DNA of 64,000 bases, from contig NZ_AZVB01000002.1 of NCBI RefSeq assembly GCF_000513995.1, positions 228,024 through 292,023 on the forward strand, written 5' to 3'. Positions 51,599 to 60,591 of the stretch are shown piece after piece (the first letter of the stretch is position 1; every line of letters starts with the position of its first letter). The translations under genes and the position numbers were made by a program. The DNA comes from Pseudoxanthomonas sp. J35 (GTDB taxonomy: Bacteria; Pseudomonadota; Gammaproteobacteria; Xanthomonadales; Xanthomonadaceae). The notes under the pieces were generated by a model that saw nothing but the letters and a program-made list of their open reading frames with translations, did no database searches and had not been told where the DNA came from.

Positions 51599-51693
51599 GC
51601 CCGGAACCCGATGGCGGGCCCCATCCGCGACGCCGGCACGCGACCACGCCGCGCGCACCCGGCTTCCGGGTATGCTCGCGCACGGAAACGCAC

Positions 51694-52812
51694 ATGACCG
51701 AACCGACCGGATCCCCACCGCGCTGGCAGCAGGCCGCAGCCGACCCCGGCAGCATCGTCCTGTCCGGGGACTGGACGCTGGACCATGCGCTGGACATGGC
51801 CGGCCAGCTGCGCGCGATGCCGCAGGAGACCGCAAGCGTCGACGCCACCGGCATCGGCCGGCTGGATTCGGCGGGGGTGATGCAGCTGGCCCGCTTCACC
51901 GCCCGGCGCGGCCTCGACGAGGGCCGGCTGCGCTTCCGCGAGGAACACGCCCGCCTGGTCCAGGTGATCGACGACGTCTCCGACGACCGCCCGCCGCGCC
52001 GCCGCGACTACGGCGTCGCCGCGGCGCTGGAGCGCATGGGCCGCGCCGTGCATGCGGCCGCGCGCGACATCATCCAGCTGCTTGGCTTCACCGGCGAGAA
52101 CCTGGCCAAGCTGGCGCGCACCGTGCGCCAGCCGCGCCGCTTCCGCTTCACCGCCACGGTCTGGCACATGGAGCAGGTGGGCCTGGACGCGGTGCCGCTG
52201 GTGGCGCTGCTGTCCTACCTGGTCGGCGCGGTGATCGCCTTCCTCGGCTCGACCATCCTGCGCGACTTCGGCGCGGAGATCTTCGTGGTCGAACTGGTCA
52301 GCATCGCCTTCCTGCGCGAGTTCGCCGTGCTGCTGACCGCGATCGTGCTGGCCGGCCGCACCGCCTCGGCGTTCACCGCGCAGATCGGCACGATGAAGGC
52401 GCGCGAGGAGATCGACGCGATCCGCACCCTCGGCCTGGACCCGATCGACCTGTTGGTGATCCCGCGCCTGCTGGCGCTGCTGGTGATGCTGCCGCTGCTG
52501 ACCTTCCTGGCGATGATGGCCGGCCTGGCTGGCGGTATTACCGTAGGCGCGTTCGACCTGGACATCCCGCCGCAGATGTACCTGGCGCGCATGCACGAGA
52601 CCATGGAGGTGCGGCATTTCCTGGTCGGCCTGTCGAAGGCGCCGGTGTTCGCCCTGGTCATCGGCCTGATCGGCTGCCTGGAGGGCCTGCGGGTGACCGG
52701 CACCGCGCAGTCGGTCGGCGAACGCACGACTTCCAGCGTGGTGCAGACGATCTCGCTGGTGATCATCATCGACGCGCTGGCGGCGTTGTGGTTCATGCAT
52801 GTGGGGTGGTGA
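51694..52812 (+). CDS. mlaE: MlaE-type lipid ABC transporter permease with N-terminal STAS domain
   Basis: 372 residues. Residues 1-95 are a STAS-like domain (VLSGDWTLDHALDMAGQLRA; SVDATGIGRLDSAGVMQLAR), the role played by the separate MlaB in E. coli. The permease part has AVPLVALLSYLVGAVIAFLG, FAVLLTAIVLAGRTASAFTA and the MlaE signature MKAREEIDAIRTLGLDPIDL. It moves lipids between membranes with the ATPase, MCE protein and lipoprotein encoded after it. TATGCT at 51670-51676 is a possible -10. The classical mlaC gene is not present here. Confidence 0.9.
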   Translation: MTEPTGSPPRWQQAAADPGSIVLSGDWTLDHALDMAGQLRAMPQETASVDATGIGRLDSAGVMQLARFTARRGLDEGRLRFREEHARLVQVIDDVSDDRPPRRRDYGVAAALERMGRAVHAAARDIIQLLGFTGENLAKLARTVRQPRRFRFTATVWHMEQVGLDAVPLVALLSYLVGAVIAFLGSTILRDFGAEIFVVELVSIAFLREFAVLLTAIVLAGRTASAFTAQIGTMKAREEIDAIRTLGLDPIDLLVIPRLLALLVMLPLLTFLAMMAGLAGGITVGAFDLDIPPQMYLARMHETMEVRHFLVGLSKAPVFALVIGLIGCLEGLRVTGTAQSVGERTTSSVVQTISLVIIIDALAALWFMHVGW

Positions 52813-52947
52813 TTCGGGATTCGGGATTCGAGAAGCCGGGATTGGTGATTCGTGATGGGTGATTCGAAAAAGCCGGAAGCAAACGGCCGGGCCTCCGGAG
52901 AGGATGCTCTTGCTGTTACGAATCCCCAATCCCCAATCCCGAATCCC
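52813..52947. repeat. GATTCGGG inverted repeat invading the 5' end of the Mla ATPase gene
   Basis: Units GATTCGGGATTCGGGATTCG and GGATTGGTGATTCG (52811-52866) face ACGAATCCCCAATCCCCAAT and CCCGAATCCC (52919-52947). It is the same element as 41681-41794. The arms enclose a 50-base loop. Codons 1-32 of the longest ATPase frame lie inside it. Confidence 0.75.
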
Positions 52948-53769
52948 GTGCCCGCGGACGCTGATGGCAGCAAAGCTGCCATCAGCGTCCGCGGACTGGT
53001 CAACCGCTTCGGTTCCCAGACCGTGCACGAGGGGCTGGACCTGGACGTGCGCCGCGGCGAGATCCTCGGCGTGGTCGGCGGCTCCGGCAGCGGCAAGTCG
53101 GTGCTGATGCGCAGCATCCTCGGCCTGCTGCGCCCGGCCGGCGGCAGCATCCGCGTGCTCGGCGTCGACGCGCTGTCGGACGACCCGGCCGCACGCCTGC
53201 ACGTGGAGCGCAGCACCGGGGTGCTGTTCCAGGACGGCGCGCTGTTCTCATCGCTGACCGTGGGCGAGAACGTCGAGGTACCGCTCAAGGAGCACCACCC
53301 GCAGCTGCCGGAAAGCTGGCGCTACGAACTGGCCCTGCTCAAAGTGAAGCTGGCCGGCCTGCCGGCCGACGCGATCGACAAGCTGCCCTCGCAGCTGTCA
53401 GGCGGCATGCGCAAGCGCGCCGGCCTGGCGCGGGCGCTGGCGCTGGATCCGCCGCTGCTGTTTCTGGACGAACCCACCGCCGGCCTGGACCCGATCGGCG
53501 CGGCCGCCTTCGACAACCTGCTGGCGACCCTGCAGCAGGCGCTGGGGCTGACCGTGTTCCTCATCACCCACGACCTGGACACCCTGTACGCTATCTGCGA
53601 CCGCGTCGCGGTGCTGGCGGACCGCAAGGTGGTGGTCAACGCGCCGCTGGAGGAGGTCGAACGGTTCGACCATCCCTGGGTGCAGGAATACTTCCACGGG
53701 CCACGCGCCCGTGCCGCCCGCCGTGCGCGGGCGGGCGACCGCGGCGCCCCCGCGAACGAGGCAGGCTGA
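52852..53769 (+). CDS. mlaF: MlaF-type lipid ABC transporter ATPase
   Basis: The ATPase partner of the MlaE-like permease. Walker A is GVVGGSGSGKSVLMRSILGL, the signature LSGGMRKRAGLARALAL, Walker B LLFLDEPTAGLDPIG, and the H-loop ends LITHDLDTLYAICDRVAVLAD, all intact. Family homology begins at AAISVRGLVNRFGSQTVHEG. The longest frame starts at GTG 52852/ATG 52855 and gives 305 residues, the first 32 of which are translated repeat; a later GTG at 52948 gives about 273 residues, close to the usual 265-270. None of the starts has a ribosome site. A perfect 18-base hairpin (52954-52992) lies within the first coding region. The true start is therefore uncertain. Confidence 0.88.
   Translation: MMGDSKKPEANGRASGEDALAVTNPQSPIPNPVPADADGSKAAISVRGLVNRFGSQTVHEGLDLDVRRGEILGVVGGSGSGKSVLMRSILGLLRPAGGSIRVLGVDALSDDPAARLHVERSTGVLFQDGALFSSLTVGENVEVPLKEHHPQLPESWRYELALLKVKLAGLPADAIDKLPSQLSGGMRKRAGLARALALDPPLLFLDEPTAGLDPIGAAAFDNLLATLQQALGLTVFLITHDLDTLYAICDRVAVLADRKVVVNAPLEEVERFDHPWVQEYFHGPRARAARRARAGDRGAPANEAG
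52954..52992 (+). promoter_or_regulatory. 18-bp perfect hairpin in the 5' coding region of the Mla ATPase gene
   Basis: GCGGACGCTGATGGCAGC (52954-52971) and GCTGCCATCAGCGTCCGC (52975-52992) are exact complements with an AAA loop. Its position right after the alternative GTG start would hinder ribosomes or polymerase. No U tract follows. Confidence 0.6.
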
Positions 53770-53771
53770 GC

Positions 53772-54698
53772 ATGGAAACCCGCGCCAACTACGTGCTGAT
53801 CGGCGCCTTCACCCTGGTGGTGGCGGTGGCCCTGCTGCTGTTCGGACTGTGGGCGGCGAAGTATTCGTCCGAACGCAGCTGGCAGCGCTACATGATCGTG
53901 TTCGACGAGGCGGTGACCGGCCTGTCGGTGGGCAGCCCGGTGCAGTTCAACGGTATTGCCGTCGGCTCGATCGAGCGCCTGTCGCTGGACCCGGACGACC
54001 CGCGCCGGGTGGTGGCGATCATCCGCGCCGACGCGACCGCGCCGGTGAAGACCGACACCCGCGCCAAGCTGGCCATCACCAGCCTCACCGGCCCGGCGAT
54101 CATCCAGCTGGTCGGCGGCACCCCCGGCGCGCCGCTGCTGGCCACCGTCGACAGGCGCGATCCGCCGGTGATCGCGACCTCGCCGTCGGCGCTGCAGAAC
54201 ATCACCGATACCGCCAACCGCATCGTCGAGCGCCTGGACCAGGTGCTCAGCGACGACAACGTGGCGCATATCGCCTCCACGCTGGAGAACCTGGACCGGA
54301 TCAGCGGCAGCATGGCCGCGCAGGACCAGGGCATGGAAGCGCTGCTCGTCAGCGCGCGCGACGCCGCGCGCAGCCTCGACGCCACCCTGCAGACCACCAA
54401 CGCCACCGTGCAGCGCGTGGACCAGAACCTGGTGCGCGAGCTGCCCGGGCTGATCGAGCGGCTCGATTCCACCCTGGCGCGGCTGGATTCGGCCGCCGGC
54501 AACGCCGACGCGATCCTTGGCGAGAACCGCGCCGCGATCAACAACTTCGCCAACGAGGGCCTGGCCCAGCTCGGCCCGACCCTGACCGAACTGCGCGGCC
54601 TGATCCGCGACCTGCGCCAGATCAGCGACCGGCTGGAAAGCAACCCGAGCCGTTTCCTGCTCGGCCGCGACGCCCCGAAGGAGTTCGAACCGCAATGA
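53772..54698 (+). CDS. mlaD: MlaD-type MCE domain protein
   Basis: 308 residues: one N-terminal membrane anchor (YVLIGAFTLVVAVALLLFGL), then the MCE domain (about 38-115: FDEAVTGLSVGSPVQFNGIA, VGSIERLSLDP, AKLAITSLTGPAIIQLVGG) and a long helical tail (120-290) with heptad-type repeats that would form the trans-periplasmic tube or needle seen in PqiB/YebT-like proteins. It begins two bases after the ATPase stop. Binds lipids in the periplasm. Confidence 0.92.
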   Translation: METRANYVLIGAFTLVVAVALLLFGLWAAKYSSERSWQRYMIVFDEAVTGLSVGSPVQFNGIAVGSIERLSLDPDDPRRVVAIIRADATAPVKTDTRAKLAITSLTGPAIIQLVGGTPGAPLLATVDRRDPPVIATSPSALQNITDTANRIVERLDQVLSDDNVAHIASTLENLDRISGSMAAQDQGMEALLVSARDAARSLDATLQTTNATVQRVDQNLVRELPGLIERLDSTLARLDSAAGNADAILGENRAAINNFANEGLAQLGPTLTELRGLIRDLRQISDRLESNPSRFLLGRDAPKEFEPQ

Positions 54699-55351
54699 AG
54701 CGCCTTCCCTTCCCCGTCCTCCTGCGCAGGACCGCGGCGCTGGCCGCGCTGGGCCTGCTGGCCGGCTGCTCGCTGCTCGGCGGCGGCGCCCAGCGCGATC
54801 CGGTGACCATCCACGCGCCACGGCTGGCGGCCCAGCCCGATCCGTCGTGGCCGCAGGTGCAGTGGCAGCTGGCCATCGCCCGCCCGATCGCCTCGCGGCT
54901 GGTCGACAGTCCGCGCATGGCGGTGCGGCCGGTGCCCGGCGAGCTGCAGGTCTACCGCGGTTCGGCCTGGGCGCAGCCGGCCACCGACATGATCGAAGGC
55001 AGCGTGCTGCGGGTGCTGGAGGAATCCGGGAAGATCACCGGCGTCGGCCGCCTGTCCAGTGGCATGCGCTCGGACTACCGGCTGCTGATGGACCTGCGCC
55101 GCTTCGAGGCCGACTACCGCGGCGGCGACCTGCCGGTGGCCACCATCGAGGTCAGCGCCTCGCTGATCGACAGCCGCGACCAGCGCATCGTCGGCCGCCA
55201 CACCTTCCTGCGCGAACAGCTGGCCAGCACCACCGAGGTGGCCAGCGTGGCCAGCGCCTTCGACCAGGCCCTGGCCTCGATCGCCAGCGAGATCGCCGGC
55301 TGGACCCTGGTGCAGGGCCAGGCCGACGCGCAGGCGCGCCCGCGCCCCTGA
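54695..55351 (+). CDS. ABC-type transport auxiliary lipoprotein (PqiC/YmbA type)
   Basis: 218 residues with a lipobox (LAALGLLAGCSLLGGG; cysteine about 25). The domain has RPIASRLVDSPRMAVRPVPG, LQVYRGSAWAQPATDMIEGS and YRLLMDLRRFEADYRGGDLP, as in PqiC-like proteins that accompany MCE transporters and sit in the outer membrane. The ATG overlaps the mlaD stop (ATGA at 54695-54698). It replaces MlaC/MlaA as the outer partner in this operon type. Confidence 0.88.
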   Translation: MKRLPFPVLLRRTAALAALGLLAGCSLLGGGAQRDPVTIHAPRLAAQPDPSWPQVQWQLAIARPIASRLVDSPRMAVRPVPGELQVYRGSAWAQPATDMIEGSVLRVLEESGKITGVGRLSSGMRSDYRLLMDLRRFEADYRGGDLPVATIEVSASLIDSRDQRIVGRHTFLREQLASTTEVASVASAFDQALASIASEIAGWTLVQGQADAQARPRP

Positions 55352-55357
55352 GCGCCC

Positions 55358-55963
55358 TCACCCGCGCAGGCGCGGGTCCACCTGGCGGAAGGTCAGGTTG
55401 ATGCGCGGGCCCAGCGGCCGCGCCGTGCGCGGTAGCGCGTGCTTCCAGTGGCGCTGGGTCTGGCCCTCCATCAGCAGCAGGCTGCCCGGCTCCAGCTCCA
55501 GGGCAATGCGCGTTGAGGCGTCATCACGACGGCGCAGCAGGAAACGCCGGGTCGCGCCCAGGCTCAGCGAGGCGATCAGCGGGCGCGGACCCAGCTCCGG
55601 CTCGTCGTCGCTGTGCCAGCCCATCGAGTCGGCACCGCTGCGGTAGAGGTTGGCCAGCACGCTGTTGAACGGCGCCCCCAGTTCCTCCTGCAGGCGCGCG
55701 CGCAGTCCGGCCAGCGCCGGCGTCCACGGATGCGGGACGAAGCGGCTGCCGGAGTAGCGGTACACCGCGTCGGCATCGCCGATCCAGCAGCTGAGCCGCG
55801 GCGACGGCAGCTCGCGGCCGAACAGGCGTACGTGGTGCACCTCCCAGGGCAGCCCTCCGCGCAGCGTCTCCATCAGCGTCGCCGCGGCGCGCGCATCCAG
55901 CCAGTCGCGGGCCAGCCGCAGCGTGGCACCGGGCGCGCCGGGGGCCGGGTCGATCCATTCCAT
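55358..55963 (-). CDS. alkB: alpha-ketoglutarate-dependent dioxygenase AlkB
   Basis: 201 residues of the AlkB DNA repair family, most like the ALKBH2/3-type short bacterial proteins. Iron ligands are H and D in MGWHSDDEPELG and the histidine in QRHWKHALPR; the 2-oxoglutarate arginine is in RINLTFRQV. The nucleotide-recognition lid PSPRLSCWIGDADAVYRYSG and NSVLANLYRSGAD are present. It removes methyl lesions from DNA/RNA bases. It ends convergently, six bases past the Mla lipoprotein gene, with no terminator between them. Confidence 0.9.
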   Translation of the reverse strand: MEWIDPAPGAPGATLRLARDWLDARAAATLMETLRGGLPWEVHHVRLFGRELPSPRLSCWIGDADAVYRYSGSRFVPHPWTPALAGLRARLQEELGAPFNSVLANLYRSGADSMGWHSDDEPELGPRPLIASLSLGATRRFLLRRRDDASTRIALELEPGSLLLMEGQTQRHWKHALPRTARPLGPRINLTFRQVDPRLRG

Positions 55964-56102
55964 GCGGCGACCGTAACAGCCGCGCCGCGGCCGCGCAGCA
56001 ACGGTCGCGCGGCCGTCGTTGCGCCCGGTTCCACGCACGGATTTGCCCGGCTCCTGACGAACCCCGAGAATACAGGCAGCCAAGAACCGCCACGGAGTCC
56101 GG

Positions 56103-57746
56103 ATGTCCGACCACGCAGCCAACGGGGCCATCGCCGCCGACGCCATCGAGCGCGACGTGATGGAGTACCACGTCGTCACCGTCGGCGCCGGCCCGTCGGG
56201 CCTGGCCTTCGCCATCCGGCTCAAGCAGCTCAACCCGGACATCTCGGTCTGCGTGATCGAGAAGGCCAGCACCGTGGGCGCGCACATCCTGTCCGGCGCG
56301 GTGATTGAACCGGGCCCGCTGGATGCGCTGCTGCCCGGCTGGCGCGACAACCCACCGCCGGTGTGCGTGCCGGCGCGCGAGGACGAGTTCTGGTTCCTGA
56401 CGAAAGATGGCGGGTTCAAGTCGCCGCTGGTCCCGCCGGGCATGCGCAACCACGGCAACTTCATCGTCAGCCTCGGCGCGATGTGCGCCTGGCTGGCGCC
56501 GCAGGCCGAGGCGCTGGGCGTGGAGATCTACCCGGGCTTCGCCGCGGCCGAGACCCTGCACGCCGAGGACGGCACCGTGCTGGGCGTGCGCATCGGCGAC
56601 ATGGGCGTGGCCCGCGACGGCTCGCACAAGCCCGGCTACACCCCCGGCATCGACATCCGCGCCAAGGTCACCGTGCTGGCCGAAGGCGCGCGCGGCCACC
56701 TGACCAAGCGCCTCATCAAGCGCTTCGACCTGGACGCCAACAGCGACCCGCAGAGCTACTCGATCGGTATCAAGGAACTGTGGCAGGTGCCGGAAGGCCG
56801 CGTCACGCCCGGGAAGATCTGGCACTCGCTGGGCTGGCCGGCCGACAACCGTACCTACGGCGGCGGCTTCCTCTACCACCTGGAGAACAACCAGGTGGCG
56901 CTGGGCTACGTCAGCGGCCTCGACTACCGCGACCCGCAGTACCGGCCGTGGGAGGCCTTCCAGCAGTGGAAGAACCACCCGAAGGTGAAGCTGCTGCTGG
57001 AAGGCGGCAGCATCCTTTCCGCCGGCGCGCGCGCGATCGTCACCGGCGGCTGGCAGGCCCTGCCGAAGGTGGAGATGCCCGGCGCCCTGCTGATCGGCGA
57101 CACCGCCGGCCTGCTCAACGTGCCGAAGATCAAGGGCACCCACCAGGCGATCCGCAGCGGCATGCTCGCCGCCGAGCACCTGGCCGCCAGCGGCCTGCAG
57201 CCGGCCGGCTTCGACGCGAAGCTGCGCGATTCGGAGGCGATGGCCGAACTGAAGAAGGTGCGCAACATCAAGCCCGGCTTCAAGAAGGGCCTGTGGTTCG
57301 GCCTGGCCAATGCCGCCTGGGAGACCGCGCTCGGCGGCGCCTCGCCGTGGACGCTGCGCGGCAAGCCGGACTGGTGCTCGCTCGACAAGGTGGGCGAACA
57401 CGAGTCGCCGAAGCGCGACTACGTCGAGCGCACCCTCCCCCCGCGCGACCGCCTGCAGGGCGTGTACTACGCCGCCACCGAGCACGACGAGGACCAGCCG
57501 GTGCACCTGAAGGTGGCCGACACCTCGATCTGCGTGGAGCGCTGCACGGCCGAGTACGCCAACCCGTGCACCCACTTCTGCCCGGCCGGGGTCTACGAGA
57601 TGGTCGAGGACGCGGCCGGCCGCCGCCTGCAGATCAACGCCGCCAACTGCGTGCACTGCAAGACCTGCGACATCAAGGACCCGTACGAGATCATCACCTG
57701 GGTGACGCCGGAAGGCGGCTCCGGGCCGAACTACCAGAACCTGTGA
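56103..57746 (+). CDS. electron transfer flavoprotein-ubiquinone oxidoreductase
   Basis: 547 residues. The FAD domain starts VVTVGAGPSGLAFAIRLKQL, and KASTVGAHILSGAVIEPGPL follows. The C-terminal 4Fe-4S ferredoxin-type domain has EYANPCTHFCPAGVYE and NAANCVHCKTCDIKDP, then the conserved end GGSGPNYQNL. It passes electrons from ETF (fatty acid and amino acid oxidation) to ubiquinone at the inner membrane. GGAG is five bases before ATG 56103. ETF subunits etfA/etfB are not in the window. Confidence 0.96.
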   Translation: MSDHAANGAIAADAIERDVMEYHVVTVGAGPSGLAFAIRLKQLNPDISVCVIEKASTVGAHILSGAVIEPGPLDALLPGWRDNPPPVCVPAREDEFWFLTKDGGFKSPLVPPGMRNHGNFIVSLGAMCAWLAPQAEALGVEIYPGFAAAETLHAEDGTVLGVRIGDMGVARDGSHKPGYTPGIDIRAKVTVLAEGARGHLTKRLIKRFDLDANSDPQSYSIGIKELWQVPEGRVTPGKIWHSLGWPADNRTYGGGFLYHLENNQVALGYVSGLDYRDPQYRPWEAFQQWKNHPKVKLLLEGGSILSAGARAIVTGGWQALPKVEMPGALLIGDTAGLLNVPKIKGTHQAIRSGMLAAEHLAASGLQPAGFDAKLRDSEAMAELKKVRNIKPGFKKGLWFGLANAAWETALGGASPWTLRGKPDWCSLDKVGEHESPKRDYVERTLPPRDRLQGVYYAATEHDEDQPVHLKVADTSICVERCTAEYANPCTHFCPAGVYEMVEDAAGRRLQINAANCVHCKTCDIKDPYEIITWVTPEGGSGPNYQNL

Positions 57747-57777
57747 CGCGGCGGACGGGTCCGACCGAGGGGACAGA

Positions 57778-60588
57778 ATGGCCGCCCTGCACCCTCGCCG
57801 CCTGCTGAAGGCGGTCGCGCGATCCATCGAGGCCCACGGCGGTGGCGCGCGCGGCCTGGTCCGGGTGGCGCTACGCACCTTCGGCGTCGTCCGCGCCCTG
57901 GGTTTGCGGGCGTTCGCGCAGCGCGTGAAATCCGCCGTGCGCGTGCCCCCCGAGGCCCCGGCCCTTCCGGACGCGCACGAGTTCCCCGAGCCGGCTCCGC
58001 TGGATGCCCTGCGCATGCGCGTGGGCGTCGTGGCCCACGTCTTCTACGGCGACCTGGCCGACGAGCTGGCCGGTTACCTGGCGCGGATGCCCGTCCCGTA
58101 CAGGCTGCTGGTGTCGGTGCCGGACGAGGCGACGCGGCAGCGCGCCCAAGCGGGGCTTTCCCGGCTGGGCAAGGTAACGGAGCTGGTCGTCAGGGTGGTG
58201 CCGAACCGCGGGCGCGACATCGCCCCCATGCTGGTCACCTTCCGCGAGGAAATCCTCGCGCTCGACGTCTTCGCGCACGTCCATACCAAGAAGTCGCTCT
58301 ACACCGGCGGCGACCAGCACGGCTGGCGTCGCTACCTGCTCGACGGGCTGCTCGGTAGCACCGACGGGATCGCCCGCCATCTCGGCCGGTTCCAGGCCGA
58401 TCCCCAGCTGGGCATCCTGTATCCGGAAAGCTTCCCCGGCGTCCCCGCATGGGCACACACCTGGCTGAGCAACCTCGGCGCCTGCCGGGAACTCGGCGGG
58501 CGCCTGGGCATCCCGGTGGAGCCGGGCCGCTACTTCGATTTCCCCGCCGGTTCGATGTTCTGGGGGCGTGTGGAGGCGCTGCGCCCGCTGTTCGACCTTG
58601 GGCTGGAGTACGAAGACTTCCCGGAAGAACGCGGGCAGACGGACGGGACCCTGCAGCACGCGGTCGAACGCCTGCTCGTCGCGGTGGTGCGGAACCGCGG
58701 GTTCGTCGCCGGGATTGAGGGGTCTTACGGCATCTCCGCCGAGGGCCAGCGCAACTGGGTCGAGCTGTTCTCCTCGCCGGTCGAAGCCCGGCTGGCGCTG
58801 TCCGCGGTGGGCGCCAGGCGGGTGACCACCGACCTGTTCGACACCCTGGTGGTGCGTCCGTTCCTGACCCCCGACGGGGCCCGCGCATACCTGGCGCACT
58901 GCGCCGGACGCCGTTACGGGGTGGCAGGGTTCGCGGAGCTGCGCGCGCGCGCCGAGGCGAAGGCACGCGCCAATGCCGGGAGCGACATGGACCTGGATGC
59001 GATCTATCGCGCCATGGCCGGCCTGGCCGACGCCAGGAACGTCCCGGTGGATCGGCTGAAGGAGCTCGAGCTGGAGCTGGAGGCGCGCCACCTGGCGCCG
59101 CGGGAGAGCGTGGCCGGGCCGCTTTCCAGGCTGGAGGCGGCCAGCGACCTCGTCGTCCTCTCGGACATGTACCTCGATGCCGCGACGCTGAGGAAGGTGC
59201 TTCCGCCGACGATCTCCGGGCTCCCGCGCGAGTTCCGCGTTTCCTGCGAGACCGGCATGCGCAAGGACGCCGACCTCCTGTGGCAGACGCTGCCGGACGA
59301 ACTGGGGGTATCCCCCGCGCAGTGGCTCCATGTCGGCGACAACGAACACTCCGACATCCAGCTGCCGCGCAGGCACGGCCTGCCGGCGCCGGTCCACGTC
59401 GTGCGGCCGTCGGCGCTGCTCGACGTGCATCCGGCGCTGCGCCCCCTGCGACCGGCGCGTTTCGACTCGGCTCCATGGGCGGACCAGCTGTGGCTCGGCC
59501 TGCTCGCCAACCGCTTCGCCGCGAAGATGGACACCACGCCGGACCGCTGGATCCCCACGCCGGTGCTGGAACCGGAGGACGTGGGCTACTGCGTGCTTGG
59601 CCCCCTGCTGGTCGACTACCTGCCCTGGGTGGCAAGGAGCGCCGCCGAACGCGGATGCGGGGCCATCCTGTTCCTGAGCCGCGAGGGACATCTTCTCTCG
59701 CAGGCGTTTTCCCGCCTGCAGGCCGTCGCTCCGGCGTTGTCCGCCGTCGACGGGCGCTACTTCCTTACCTCGCGCCGTGCGAGCGGGATGGCCAGCCTGC
59801 ATTCCGCTCCCGACCTCGGGCGCCAGCTGCGGGGCACCTACAACGGCACCCTCGACGGGCTGCTGCGCGCGCGCCTCGGCGAGGCGGCCGCCGCGGCCGC
59901 GCGCGCGGCGCTCGGTTCCGGCGAAACCGGCAAGGACGTGTACCTGCCCGAGATGCACGAAACCGTCGTCCGCCTCCTGGCGCCGGCCCTGCCCGGACTG
60001 CTCGAGCTGGCCGCGCGCGAGCGGGAGGCGTATCGCGCGTACTGGGACGAGTGCGTGGGCGACCGGCGCGCGATCGTCGCCGACCTGGGCTACTCCGGCT
60101 CGATCCAGGCATCGCTGGCGCGGGCGTTCGACGTTGCGCTGGACGGCGCCTATTTCGCGCTGGACCGCCGCTCGGCGGACGGACTGGAGGGCCAATGGGC
60201 GGCGGCCCGTTACCACGACGGTCGCGGCCCGGAAGCCGCGAGCACGATACTGCGCAACGACCTGCTGCTGGAGGCCCTGCTGACCGCGCCCCACCCGCAG
60301 TTCTCGCATTTCTCGCTCGAGCGGGGCAGCCCGGTGCCCCACTACGGCGAACCGGAACTGGCCTCCGCGGAACTGGAAGTGCTCGGGCGCATCCACGCCG
60401 GCGCACTGCAGTTCGTCGACGCCGTCGGCGCGGTCTGCGGCGAGGACGCGGCGACACTGGCCTTCGACCCGGTGCTGGTGCAGCGCCCGCTGCAGTGCCT
60501 GGGCAACGGGCTGTGGCGCGCGCCGTGCCTGTCCGGCCTGGCCGTCGAAGACGCCTTCACCGGTCGCGGCCGGATCCGGCCGCACTGA
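57778..60588 (+). CDS. RgpF-type rhamnan-synthesis domain fused to a HAD-like domain
   Basis: A 936-residue protein. Residues about 80-330 are an RgpF (rhamnan synthesis F) domain: VGVVAHVFYGDLADELAGYL, VPNRGRDIAPMLVTFREEIL and FAHVHTKKSLYTGGDQHGW (HTKKS 169-173). A HAD-superfamily domain follows: TTDLFDTLVVRPF (D352), LVVLSDMYLDAATLRKVL and WLHVGDNEHSDIQL (about 350-545). The remaining 390 residues (ILFLSREGHLLSQAFSRLQA; VADLGYSGSIQASLARAF) resemble the tail of HAD-type surface polysaccharide proteins. Activity unknown; perhaps glycosyl transfer plus phosphatase. GAGGGGAC precedes ATG 57778. It ends three bases before the scoB stop, convergently. Confidence 0.8.
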   Translation: MAALHPRRLLKAVARSIEAHGGGARGLVRVALRTFGVVRALGLRAFAQRVKSAVRVPPEAPALPDAHEFPEPAPLDALRMRVGVVAHVFYGDLADELAGYLARMPVPYRLLVSVPDEATRQRAQAGLSRLGKVTELVVRVVPNRGRDIAPMLVTFREEILALDVFAHVHTKKSLYTGGDQHGWRRYLLDGLLGSTDGIARHLGRFQADPQLGILYPESFPGVPAWAHTWLSNLGACRELGGRLGIPVEPGRYFDFPAGSMFWGRVEALRPLFDLGLEYEDFPEERGQTDGTLQHAVERLLVAVVRNRGFVAGIEGSYGISAEGQRNWVELFSSPVEARLALSAVGARRVTTDLFDTLVVRPFLTPDGARAYLAHCAGRRYGVAGFAELRARAEAKARANAGSDMDLDAIYRAMAGLADARNVPVDRLKELELELEARHLAPRESVAGPLSRLEAASDLVVLSDMYLDAATLRKVLPPTISGLPREFRVSCETGMRKDADLLWQTLPDELGVSPAQWLHVGDNEHSDIQLPRRHGLPAPVHVVRPSALLDVHPALRPLRPARFDSAPWADQLWLGLLANRFAAKMDTTPDRWIPTPVLEPEDVGYCVLGPLLVDYLPWVARSAAERGCGAILFLSREGHLLSQAFSRLQAVAPALSAVDGRYFLTSRRASGMASLHSAPDLGRQLRGTYNGTLDGLLRARLGEAAAAAARAALGSGETGKDVYLPEMHETVVRLLAPALPGLLELAAREREAYRAYWDECVGDRRAIVADLGYSGSIQASLARAFDVALDGAYFALDRRSADGLEGQWAAARYHDGRGPEAASTILRNDLLLEALLTAPHPQFSHFSLERGSPVPHYGEPELASAELEVLGRIHAGALQFVDAVGAVCGEDAATLAFDPVLVQRPLQCLGNGLWRAPCLSGLAVEDAFTGRGRIRPH

Positions 60589-60591
60589 GGT

